Shown: in pieces, positions 8,740 to 19,433 of the stretch
Position numbering within the stretch: position 1 is the first letter of the stretch
Layout: the number at the start of each line of letters is the position of its first letter
Origin: Sorangium cellulosum
GTDB lineage: Bacteria > Myxococcota_A > Polyangia > Polyangiales > Polyangiaceae
DNA: 64,000 bases
Assembly (NCBI RefSeq): GCF_002950945.1
Contig: NZ_CP012673.1
Span: 9,314,501-9,378,500, forward strand
Direction: 5' to 3'
Notes under the pieces: model-generated
Seen by the model: only the letters and a program-made list of their open reading frames with translations
Told to the model about the DNA's origin: nothing
The model's database searches: none
Position numbers and translations under genes: made by a program

Positions 8740-10243
8740 GAATCGGCGGGTAGTCGGGACCGAAGTTCGTCTCCACGTACGCCTCCGTGGTGAGCAGCGG
8801 CGTCTTCATGGGCTCATCCTCGTAGAGCGGCTGGACGACGCAGGTCTCCTGGCCGCACTCGTCGGGCGTCTTGAAGAGCACGTCGGCGACGAGCCAGAAG
8901 AGCTCGCTCGAGTGCGCGCGGGCGAACGCGACAGGCCGCTCGGGCGTGTAGAACCCCGTGGGCCCGAGATCGGCCCCGAGCGCGCTGTTGCAGTAGATCT
9001 TGATCCGCGGGTGGACGTCGCCCTGCACCCCGCTCTGACCGTAGTAATGCACGCCGATCCGGATCCATTGATCCCTCGGCGGGAAATCGATGTTGATGTT
9101 CTCGGGCGCGCAGAACTCTTCATCGTTCGGATCGGTGATCGCGGGATCGCACTTCATGTTGTCGAGATCGAGCCTCGGGTTGTGGCATCCCCTGCGGTGG
9201 TCCCGCCACGCCTCCCCTACCCCGCGAGGGGCGTAGAAGCAGGTGTTGTTGCTCTCCACCGAGTCGAAGAACCAGTTCACCGGGGCAGGGGGCGTCGCGC
9301 TGTCGCTGAACCAGCGGATCTGCCTGAAGGACGACAGCTCGCCGATGGTGCAGTTGCCCCAGCCGCAGTCGAACGGCGAGCCGGCCGTCGTCCAGGGCTG
9401 CGTGTTGCCCGGCTGATGCAGGTGCAGATCGAGATCCGCGCTCCCGCGGTCGTGCTCCCACTCGAGCTCGACGCGGAGGCCGCGGGCGCCGACGAAGAGC
9501 GGGTAGTCGCAGCTCTCGGTCCCGCCGCCCGGGAGGCCCTTCGTGTACGTCACCGTGTACTCGCCCGACTGGAGCGGCTTGAAGTCATCCGCCGGCTCCG
9601 CCCCGCTCACGGCAGGACACGGATCGATTCCCGCCGGGCAGGTCACCGTCCACACCTCGGTGCCCGGGACGGCGTCGTCGCTGAACGTGCCGGTGCCCTC
9701 CTCGAGGTTCACGTCGGCGAAGGGCGGGGCCTGGAGCGGGCGGCAGACGGTGACGTGGCCCCCGAAGCAGCCCTCGTCCGCGTGCACGCCGCCGACGCAC
9801 GCGCCCCACGTGCCCGTCTCGTCGCAGAGCTGGGTGCCGGGGAAGCAGCCCTCGTCGTCCCGGAACGACGGGTCGCCGCGGAAACACGAGCTCGCCTGGC
9901 CCGGCGTGCAGTGGCACGTCTCGTCGATCTCGCCGTCGCAGTCGTCATCGAGGCCGATGTTGGCCGAGAGGCACAGCTCGGTCGGGCCACACGCGCTCCC
10001 GCACGGGTTCATCGTCACCTCCTCACCGCCGGTCCCGCCGTCGAGGTCGAGGTTGCCGCCGAGGCCCTCCTGGCCCGCGCCCGCGCCGCCGTCGCCGCCC
10101 ACACCAGCCGTCCTGTCGTCGCCCCCCCCTCCCGCGATCGCACCGGGCGTGCCCGTCGCGCTACAGCTGCCCGCAGCGCCGGCGCTGGCCGCCACGGCGC
10201 CCAGCAAGAAGACGAGTGAGGAGGAGAGACGAAAACGACGCAT
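8735..10243 (-). CDS. MopE-like Cys-rich secreted lipoprotein, paralogue B
   Basis: This encodes about 502 residues. The ATG at 10243 follows a GGAGG site. The signal peptide ends near GAAGSC, and a Gly-rich linker follows. DDDCDGEIDETC lies at about residues 98-110, again the MopE-type acidic Cys motif, then CFPGTQLCDETGTWGAC and the same long C-terminal region as paralogue A. Most Cys positions and many short blocks, such as DFKPLQSGEYTVTYTKGL, are shared with 6617-8185. The two copies differ most in the low-complexity linker, as expected for an old tandem duplication. Secretion is well supported; metal binding is inferred from the motif only. Confidence 0.8.
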   Translation of the reverse strand: MRRFRLSSSLVFLLGAVAASAGAAGSCSATGTPGAIAGGGGDDRTAGVGGDGGAGAGQEGLGGNLDLDGGTGGEEVTMNPCGSACGPTELCLSANIGLDDDCDGEIDETCHCTPGQASSCFRGDPSFRDDEGCFPGTQLCDETGTWGACVGGVHADEGCFGGHVTVCRPLQAPPFADVNLEEGTGTFSDDAVPGTEVWTVTCPAGIDPCPAVSGAEPADDFKPLQSGEYTVTYTKGLPGGGTESCDYPLFVGARGLRVELEWEHDRGSADLDLHLHQPGNTQPWTTAGSPFDCGWGNCTIGELSSFRQIRWFSDSATPPAPVNWFFDSVESNNTCFYAPRGVGEAWRDHRRGCHNPRLDLDNMKCDPAITDPNDEEFCAPENINIDFPPRDQWIRIGVHYYGQSGVQGDVHPRIKIYCNSALGADLGPTGFYTPERPVAFARAHSSELFWLVADVLFKTPDECGQETCVVQPLYEDEPMKTPLLTTEAYVETNFGPDYPPIP

Positions 10244-10621
10244 GAGACCTCCGGTCGAGAAACCCTCGATGTGATGACAAACGGGTTCACCCCCCGCCCG
10301 CACTCCCGGCACTCCAGGAGGCCATGGAGTGTAGCAAAATTGTCATGCGACAACTTCGCTGTAGCGTCTTGCCAAGAAGACGTTTCACGCGTGTGTGGGC
10401 CCTCAGGGAACCATGGTGGAGTCGTTCCGACGCGCACCTGCAGGCGAGTTGACACGCGCTGCGCGCGCTTCCGCCGCGGGCGCGCGGCGCTGATGACGCG
10501 GAGAAGCGCCGCGGCGAGGCGCCGCGTCATCGCGGCCGAGCGGTGATCCTGGTGGCCGCGCCGGTGGTGGCAGGGCGGCGCCGGCGGGGGGAGATGTGAA
10601 GTGTGAGGGGGAGTGTTCCCG
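10244..10621. other. Intergenic stretch with an operator-like palindrome and a strong hairpin
   Basis: No gene was found. TTGTC-ATGC-GACAA at 10340-10353 is a short palindrome just upstream of a minus-strand TACACT (10328-10333), a possible -10 box for the 8735-10243 gene. At 10492-10531, GATGACGCG pairs with CGCGTCATC around an inner GCGCC/GGCGC stem, forming a strong hairpin. A plus-strand TTGACA at 10449 has no matching -10. Confidence 0.4.
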
Positions 10622-12019
10622 TCAACCGATGACCGGCAGCTGCCTGCCGTTCTTCGTCTTCGCCGGCTGCGGCTCCGGCTGGGCCACGGGCGGAGGGGCC
10701 GTGTCCTCGATGTGCACGCCGGACCGGAAGCGCTGCTCGCCGCCCGCGATCTTGCGGTGCGCCAGCGAGTTCTGCATGAAGTTGAGCGGCCAGAAGCCGG
10801 CCAGCTGGACCCAGCTCGACTGCCGCGTCAGCGTGAACCGGCGCAGCATCGACGAGTAGGAGTAAAACTTCTTCCACGCGGACATCCACCCCTCGCGGAG
10901 CCGCTCCCGCGACATCTGCTTGGGGACGAAGTAAGGTGATCCGGCGTCGTGATCGCGGCGCAGCCACCAGCGCTCGTCGGTGAGGCGCCCCTCCGACTTC
11001 AGACGACGGTAGAGCTGCGTCGCCGGATAGGGTGTCAGGATCGCGTACAGCGCCATCGTCAGCTTCATGTCGATGCCGAACTCGACGGTGCGATCGAACA
11101 CCTCGGGGTCGTCCGTGTCGAACCCGAAGACGAAGCTCCCCCAGACCGAGATGCCGTGATCGTGGAGCATCGCCATCGTGTCCTTGTACTGGGAGGGCCG
11201 GTTCTGCCGCTTGCCGGTGAACTTGACGGTCTCCTCATCGATGCTCTCGAAGCCGATGAAGAGCGCCTTGCACCCGCTCTCCGCCATGAGCTTCACGTTC
11301 TCGAGGCGCTTGACCGCGGCGAGCGAGCACTGGCCGATCCAGTGCTTCTTGAGGGGGATCATCCGGGTGAACAGCTCCTTCGAGTAGGCCCGGTGGATCA
11401 TCACGTTGTCGTCGGCGAACATGATGAGCTTGCCGAGCGAGCGGAGCTCGCTGAGCACCTCGTCGGTCGGGCGGAAGCGCATCGTCGTGCCGTTCGCCGT
11501 GGACACGCTGCAGAACTCGCACGGGTAGGGGCAGCCGCGCATCGTCTGCACGACCTGGAACGGGATGTACTTCTTCGAGGTGAACAGGTCGCGCCGCGGC
11601 GGGGGCCTGCCCGCGAGGCTCGGCAGCTCGGGGCGGTAGATCGGCTTGAGCTCGCCGCGCTTCGCGTCCGCGAGCAGGATCGGCCAGGCGTCCTCCGCCT
11701 CGCCCACCACGACGGCGTCCGCGTGCTGCATCGCCTCGTCCGGGCAGGCCGTGGGGTGGATGCCGCCGAGCACCACCTTGATGCCCCGCCGGCGGTAGGC
11801 GGCGGCGATATCGTAGCTCCGGCGCGCGGTCTTGCTGTCGACGCTGATGCCGACGAGGTCGACGTCCTTGACGTCGCGCTGGAGGTCGAAGGGCTTCACG
11901 ACGTCATCGGTGTAGATGACCTCGTCCTCCCGGGGCGTGAGCGCCGCGAGGGTGCCGAGGCCCACCCTGGGCAGGTAGGCGGAGTCTTCGCTCGCCGTGG
12001 CGATGAGCTCGATCTGCAT
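10622..12019 (-). CDS. B12-binding domain radical SAM protein
   Basis: This encodes 465 residues. The first 150 or so residues form a cobalamin-binding-like Rossmann domain, with VVLGGIHPTACPDEAMQHAD typical of the family. They are followed by GCPYPCEFCSV (about residues 158-168), the CxxxCxxC motif that holds the radical SAM [4Fe-4S] cluster. A TIM-barrel-like core and a C-terminal DUF4070-like region follow. Such proteins use S-adenosylmethionine and often cobalamin for methylation or rearrangement at unreactive carbons. The substrate here is not evident, and no biosynthetic genes flank it. No clear ribosome binding site precedes the ATG. The antiporter gene is transcribed divergently from 12263. 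Confidence 0.88.
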   Translation of the reverse strand: MQIELIATASEDSAYLPRVGLGTLAALTPREDEVIYTDDVVKPFDLQRDVKDVDLVGISVDSKTARRSYDIAAAYRRRGIKVVLGGIHPTACPDEAMQHADAVVVGEAEDAWPILLADAKRGELKPIYRPELPSLAGRPPPRRDLFTSKKYIPFQVVQTMRGCPYPCEFCSVSTANGTTMRFRPTDEVLSELRSLGKLIMFADDNVMIHRAYSKELFTRMIPLKKHWIGQCSLAAVKRLENVKLMAESGCKALFIGFESIDEETVKFTGKRQNRPSQYKDTMAMLHDHGISVWGSFVFGFDTDDPEVFDRTVEFGIDMKLTMALYAILTPYPATQLYRRLKSEGRLTDERWWLRRDHDAGSPYFVPKQMSRERLREGWMSAWKKFYSYSSMLRRFTLTRQSSWVQLAGFWPLNFMQNSLAHRKIAGGEQRFRSGVHIEDTAPPPVAQPEPQPAKTKNGRQLPVIG

Positions 12020-12262
12020 GGCAGATCGTGTGTATCACGGCGACGCCCGGGCCGGACAGCCGGGAGCGACCGCGGCAGCCGGCGGCCGGCGCCCGGGCAC
12101 GGCGGTGCCGCGGCGCGCGGTCCCGCTCGCGCAGCCGGTGGGCAACGCCGCACGGCGCAGCGCGTCGGGCGACTCCTGATCTGCGCTATCATCGCGCCGC
12201 CCTCGGAACCCCTGCTCGTCTCGCGCTCCGGACGTGGAGCTCGAAGGAGAGATCCACGACGC

Positions 12263-14071
12263 ATGAGCCTGCTCTCTGTTGCCGCTGTCTTCCTCGGCGC
12301 GGCCGTGGTCGCCGTGCCGCTCTTCAAGCGGATCGGCCTCGGCGCGGTGCTCGGTTACCTCGTCGCGGGCGCCCTCCTCGGGCCCTTCGGTTTCGAGATC
12401 TTCACCGACGTCGAGAACATCCTCCACTTCTCGGAGCTCGGCGTGGTGCTGCTGCTCTTCCTCATCGGCCTCGAGCTCCAGCCGTCCCGGCTCTGGGTGC
12501 TGCGGCGCGCCGTGTTCGGCCTGGGCGGCGCGCAGGTCGCCGTCACGGGGGGGCTGATCGCGCTGATCGGCGTCGCGCTCGGCCTGCGCGTCGACACGGC
12601 GGCCATCGTGGGCGTCGGGCTCTCGCTCTCGTCGACCGCGTTCGTGCTGCAGATCCTGGCCGAGAAGGGCCAGATGCAGTCGCAGCACGGCCGCTCGGCG
12701 TTTGCCATCCTGCTGTTCCAGGACCTCGCCGTCATCCCGCTGCTCGCGGTGCTGCCCCTGCTCGGGCCGGGCAGCGGCGAGGCGGCCGAGGGGAGCGCGC
12801 TCCTCTCCTCCCTCCAGGCGGTGGCCGTGGTGCTCGGCGTGGTCGCCGGCGGGCGCTACCTCGTGCGCCCCGTGTTCCGGGCGATCGCCGCGGCCCACGC
12901 CCACGAGATCTTCACCGCGGCGGCGCTCCTGGTCGTGCTCGGCACCGCGCTCCTCATGGTCTTCGTGGGGTTATCCATGTCGCTCGGGGCCTTCATGGCG
13001 GGCGTGCTGCTCGCCGACTCCGAGTACCGGCACGAGCTCGAGGCGGACATCGAGCCGTTCAAGGGCCTGCTCATGGGGCTCTTCTTCATCGCCGTGGGGA
13101 TGTCGGCGAACATCGGTCTCGTCGTCGAGCGGCCGGGGCTCGTGCTCGGGCTCGTGCTCGGCATGATGGCGCTGAAGGCCGCCGTCCTGCTCGGGCTCGG
13201 CAAGGCGAGCGGGCACGCCCCGGGCTCCGCGCGCGATCTCGCGCTCGCGCTCCCGCAGGGGGGCGAGTTCGCGTTCGTCCTCTTCGGGCTCGCCGCGGGG
13301 CAAGGCCTCATGGACAGGTTCCTGTCCGACCTCCTCGTCGTGGTGGTCACGCTCTCCATGGCGCTCACGCCGCTCGTCATCGCGCTCGGCGACGCGATCG
13401 TCAGGCGACGGCGGAAGTCCGGCCCAGAGCGGGAGTTCGACGCGATCGAGGACGACGACCCCAGGGTCATCATCGCGGGGTTCGGGCGGTTCGGGCAGAT
13501 CGTGTCCCGCGTCCTCCGCACGAGGAAGATCCCCTTCACGGCGCTCGAGGCGAGCGCGACGCAGGTCGACTTCGTGCGCAAGTTCGGGAACAAGATCTAC
13601 TACGGGGACGCCTCGCGGCTCGACCTGCTCCGGGCGGCGCGGGCGGACAAGGCCCGGGTGTTCGTGCTGGCGATCGACGACATGGAGGCGTCGGTGAAGA
13701 CGGCGGACGTCGTGAAGCGGCACTTCCCGAACCTCGAGATCTACGCGCGCGCGAGGAACCGCCAGCACGCGTACCAGCTCATGGACATCGGCGTGAAGGT
13801 GCTCGAGCGGGAGACGTTCCTGTCGTCGCTCGAGGTGGCGGCGCGCGTGCTCGAGGGGCTCGGGATGCGGGAGCCGGACGCGCGCGCGACCATCGAGAAG
13901 TTCAGGGCGCACGACGAGCGGACGCTCCTCCGGGGGCACGCGGTGCACAACGACGAGGCCAAGCTCGTCCAGGCGGCGAAGCAGGCGGCGCTGGAGCTGG
14001 AGGGCCTGTTCGAGGCCGACGAGAGCGTGCCTTCCGGGAGCGGCAAGGCGGACGAGGCGGCGACGGCGTGA
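12263..14071 (+). CDS. Kef-type monovalent cation/proton antiporter
   Basis: This encodes about 602 residues. The N-terminal 380 residues contain about a dozen hydrophobic segments of the Na+/H+ exchanger fold, with the family-like GVGLSLSSTAFVLQ and LALPQGGEFAFVLFGLA. A cytoplasmic TrkA-N domain follows from about residue 400, with the nucleotide-binding VIIAGFGRFGQIVSRVL. This matches KefB/KefC-like potassium efflux systems gated by nucleotide or glutathione conjugates. The tail has an extra 50 or so charged residues. The ATG at 12263 has GAAGGAGA upstream at long spacing; the frame is open far upstream but only as a shadow. It ends 5 bp before the convergent HDAC-family gene, so no terminator fits between them. 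Confidence 0.92.
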   Translation: MSLLSVAAVFLGAAVVAVPLFKRIGLGAVLGYLVAGALLGPFGFEIFTDVENILHFSELGVVLLLFLIGLELQPSRLWVLRRAVFGLGGAQVAVTGGLIALIGVALGLRVDTAAIVGVGLSLSSTAFVLQILAEKGQMQSQHGRSAFAILLFQDLAVIPLLAVLPLLGPGSGEAAEGSALLSSLQAVAVVLGVVAGGRYLVRPVFRAIAAAHAHEIFTAAALLVVLGTALLMVFVGLSMSLGAFMAGVLLADSEYRHELEADIEPFKGLLMGLFFIAVGMSANIGLVVERPGLVLGLVLGMMALKAAVLLGLGKASGHAPGSARDLALALPQGGEFAFVLFGLAAGQGLMDRFLSDLLVVVVTLSMALTPLVIALGDAIVRRRRKSGPEREFDAIEDDDPRVIIAGFGRFGQIVSRVLRTRKIPFTALEASATQVDFVRKFGNKIYYGDASRLDLLRAARADKARVFVLAIDDMEASVKTADVVKRHFPNLEIYARARNRQHAYQLMDIGVKVLERETFLSSLEVAARVLEGLGMREPDARATIEKFRAHDERTLLRGHAVHNDEAKLVQAAKQAALELEGLFEADESVPSGSGKADEAATA

Positions 14072-14076
14072 CGCAG

Positions 14077-14964
14077 CTATCTCAACCGCTCTACCAGGCC
14101 CCGATACACGCTGGCGTGGGCCGCAATGGTGGACTCGATATCCCGGCCGTAACCGCCCCCGAGGGTCACGACGAGCGGCACGTGGAGCCGGGCGGTGAGC
14201 TCGAACACCCGCGCGTCGCGGCGGCTCAGGCCCTCGTGCGTCAGCGCGAGGCGGCCCAGGCGATCGCCGGCGAGCGCGTCCACGCCCGCCTGGTAGAGCA
14301 CGAGCTCGGGGCGGTGCGCGGCGACCACCTCGAGGGCGGCGTCGAGCGCGCGCAGGTACTCCGCGTCCTCGCAGCCGTCCGGCAGCTCGACGTCGAGCGA
14401 GCTGACCTCCTTCTGGAACGGGTAGTTCTTCGCGCCGTGCAGCGAGAGCGTGAACACGCCCGGGTCGCCGCGCAGCAGCGCCGCCGTGCCGTTGCCCTGG
14501 TGCACGTCGAGGTCCACGACCGCGAGCCGGCGGACGCCGTGATCCCGCCGGGCCACGAGCGCGGCCGCGGCCAGGTCGTTGAACACGCAGAAGCCCTCGC
14601 CGCGGTCGCGGAAGGCGTGGTGCGTCCCGCCGGCCAGGTGCCCGGCCGCGCCGTGCTCCATCGCCCAGCCGAGCGCGGCGAGCGTGCCGCCCGTCGACCG
14701 CCGCGAGCGCGCCACGAGCGCGTCGCTCCACGGGAGGCCGAGGCGGCGGACCTCCGCGGCCGCGAGCGTGCCGTCCCGCACCGCCGCGAGGTAACCCGCG
14801 TCGTGCGCCAGCGAGAGGTCCTCCCACGACGCGCGCGACGCCTCGTGCACGAGCGCCGGATGCTCACGCCTGAGCTCGTCGCGCACGCGCGCGTACTTGG
14901 CCATCGGGAACCGGTGGCCGGGCGGGAGCTCGACCGTATCGCCCTCGGAGGAGAAGAGCCGCAC
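14077..14964 (-). CDS. Histone deacetylase family protein (AcuC/HDAC-like amidohydrolase)
   Basis: This encodes 295 residues from a GTG. It carries the arginase/deacetylase-fold landmarks: GGTHHAFRD with the paired active-site histidines (about residue 110), VDLDVHQGNGTA holding zinc ligands Asp and His (about residues 146-157), YQAGVDALAGDRLG with the second metal Asp, and GGGYG near the C-terminus. These zinc enzymes remove acetyl groups from lysines or small amides such as acetylpolyamines; the physiological substrate cannot be read from the sequence. Length fits the bacterial class IV-like members. No partner acetyltransferase or acetyl-CoA synthetase is adjacent. Confidence 0.9.
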   Translation of the reverse strand: MRLFSSEGDTVELPPGHRFPMAKYARVRDELRREHPALVHEASRASWEDLSLAHDAGYLAAVRDGTLAAAEVRRLGLPWSDALVARSRRSTGGTLAALGWAMEHGAAGHLAGGTHHAFRDRGEGFCVFNDLAAAALVARRDHGVRRLAVVDLDVHQGNGTAALLRGDPGVFTLSLHGAKNYPFQKEVSSLDVELPDGCEDAEYLRALDAALEVVAAHRPELVLYQAGVDALAGDRLGRLALTHEGLSRRDARVFELTARLHVPLVVTLGGGYGRDIESTIAAHASVYRGLVERLR

Positions 14965-15049
14965 GCGCGCAGCTTGGCACCGGTCCCCGCCGCGCGCAGC
15001 GGCGCGCGGCGGCTCGCGCGTGGCTCCGCCCGCGCGCGCCGCGCCGGGC

Positions 15050-16435
<1,386 letters not shown>

Positions 16436-16436
16436 A

Positions 16437-17882
<1,446 letters not shown>

Positions 17883-18022
17883 GTAACCTGGATCGGGACC
17901 GTACCACCGTCACCCCTCCAGGGGGGAGAAAAAAGCGAGACCGGGGGTAAAAGCCGAGAGCCTCCGCGCAACGCGGGCGCAGGGACAACACGCCGCGCGG
18001 GCGGCCTGGAAAAGCAGGGAAA

Positions 18023-18068
18023 CCGCCGCCGCGCGCCGCAGCCGCGCGGGTGCGGCGCGCGGCGGCGG
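18023..18068. repeat. Perfect 18-bp inverted repeat between divergent genes
   Basis: CCGCCGCCGCGCGCCGCA (18023-18040) is the exact reverse complement of 18051-18068, with a 10-nt spacer. It lies between the kinase start (17882) and the chaperone-like gene (18146), both of which point away from it, so it cannot end either transcript. A regulatory cruciform or 5'-leader hairpin is possible. Confidence 0.7.
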
Positions 18069-18145
18069 CGCGCGACACCCGCGCGCCGCCGTCCCTGCGT
18101 CCGGAGCTAGCCCGAGGCGCCACGATTCAGTAGGCTCGCCGCGCC

Positions 18146-18535
18146 ATGCCGCGTACAGCCGAGGACGTCGAAACCTACCTCCTGCAGCTCGATCGCCGGT
18201 TCGAAAACGATGCCGGCACCTACCTCGTCTCGGGGGGCCAAGACGCGCCGCCCATCGCGATCCGCGTGGATCCGCCGATCGTGGCGGTGCGCGTCGCGAT
18301 CGGGCCCACGCCCGCGGACGACGCCCACCAGACCAAGCTCTACCGCCGCTTGCTGGAGTACAACGCCACCGACCTCATGCATGCGTCGTACGGGATCGAG
18401 GCGGGCACCGTGGTCCTGTCGGCCGCGCTGGAGCTCGAGAACCTCGACATGAACGAGCTCGAGGCGATCCTGAGCGACATCGACCTCGCGATCGCCCGCC
18501 ACGTCCCCGTGCTGCACGATCTCGCCCAGAGCTGA
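18146..18535 (+). CDS. YbjN/CesT-like small chaperone-fold protein
   Basis: This encodes 129 residues. The pattern of short beta strands and a long C-terminal helix, with YRRLLEYNATDLMHASYGIE in the middle and LSAALELENLDMNELEAILS near the end, resembles the YbjN / type III secretion chaperone (CesT-Tir) fold, whose members usually bind partner proteins. The assignment is by pattern only. It lies 48 bp upstream of the PspA-family gene on the same strand, so co-expression and a role with that membrane-stress protein are plausible. A TAGGCT resembling a -10 box sits only 10 nt before the ATG, and no ribosome binding site is visible. Confidence 0.7.
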   Translation: MPRTAEDVETYLLQLDRRFENDAGTYLVSGGQDAPPIAIRVDPPIVAVRVAIGPTPADDAHQTKLYRRLLEYNATDLMHASYGIEAGTVVLSAALELENLDMNELEAILSDIDLAIARHVPVLHDLAQS

Positions 18536-18583
18536 GCAGGACCCGCCGCGCCTTTCGCGTACCCCGAGAGTTGGAGCTGATCT

Positions 18584-19420
18584 ATGGGAATTTTCGCGCG
18601 CCTTGCCACCCTCATCAAGTCGAACCTGAACGACCTCATCAGCCGCTCGGAGGACCCCGAGAAGATGCTGAACCAGGTCGTCATCGACATGGCGAACCAG
18701 CTGATCGAGGCGAAGAAGCAGGTCGCCGTCTCGATCGCGGACGAGAAGCGGCTGGCGAAGCAGGCCGAGCAGGAGGCGGCCAACGCCGCCGAGTGGGAGC
18801 GCAGGGCGATGCTCGCGATCAAGGCGGGCGACGACGTGCTGGCCAAGGAGGCGCTGAACCGCAAGAAGGAGCACGACCAGCTCGCCACCACCTACAAGGA
18901 CCAGTGGCAGAAGCAGAAGCAGGCGGTCGACCAGCTGAAGACGGCGCTGCGCCTCCTGAACAACAAGATCGAGGAGGCGAAGCGCAAGAAGAACGTGCTC
19001 ATCGCCCGGAAGAAGCGGGCCGAGGCGCAGAAGGCGATCCAGGAGACCATGAGCGGTCTCAACAACGCCTCCGCCTTCGAGACGTTCGACCGGATGGCGA
19101 ACAAGGTCGACCAGATCGAGGCCGAGGCCGAGGCCGCGGGGGAGATCGCCGAGCAGTACACGGGCGACACGCTGGCGCACCGGTTCGGGCAGCTCGAGGC
19201 GACCGTGGGCGCGGACGACGAGCTGCTCGCGCTCAAGCGGAAGATGGGCGTGCTGCCGCCCGAGCCGCCGGCGGCCGCGGCGCCCCCGCCGCAGGTGCGC
19301 GTGGCCGGGACCGGCGGCGCGCCGACCGGGATGCCCCAGGCCGAGCAGGACGAGCTCGCGGCGGCCATCGCGGAGCTCGAGGCCGAAGAACAACGTGAAC
19401 AGGCACGGATGAAGCGCTAG
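18584..19420 (+). CDS. pspA: PspA/IM30 family membrane-stress protein
   Basis: This encodes 278 residues. The N-terminus, with MGIFARLATLIKSNLNDLIS and EDPEKMLNQVVIDM, is diagnostic of the PspA/Vipp1 family: an amphipathic helix that binds stressed membranes, followed by a long coiled coil (about residues 25-220) rich in Glu, Lys and Ala. PspA-type proteins assemble into ESCRT-III-like rods or rings and protect membrane integrity. This one carries an extra C-terminal Pro/Ala-rich linker (about 225-245) and a short charged helix, so it is longer than the E. coli protein of about 220 residues. GGAG precedes the ATG. Its neighbours are the chaperone-like protein upstream and a P-type ATPase 13 bp downstream. 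Confidence 0.92.
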   Translation: MGIFARLATLIKSNLNDLISRSEDPEKMLNQVVIDMANQLIEAKKQVAVSIADEKRLAKQAEQEAANAAEWERRAMLAIKAGDDVLAKEALNRKKEHDQLATTYKDQWQKQKQAVDQLKTALRLLNNKIEEAKRKKNVLIARKKRAEAQKAIQETMSGLNNASAFETFDRMANKVDQIEAEAEAAGEIAEQYTGDTLAHRFGQLEATVGADDELLALKRKMGVLPPEPPAAAAPPPQVRVAGTGGAPTGMPQAEQDELAAAIAELEAEEQREQARMKR

Positions 19421-19433
19421 AGCACGCCCGCCC

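Noticed and set aside
10449-10454. Plus-strand TTGACA as a promoter
   Set aside because: No -10 box at 16-18 bp and no plus-strand gene within 1.8 kb.
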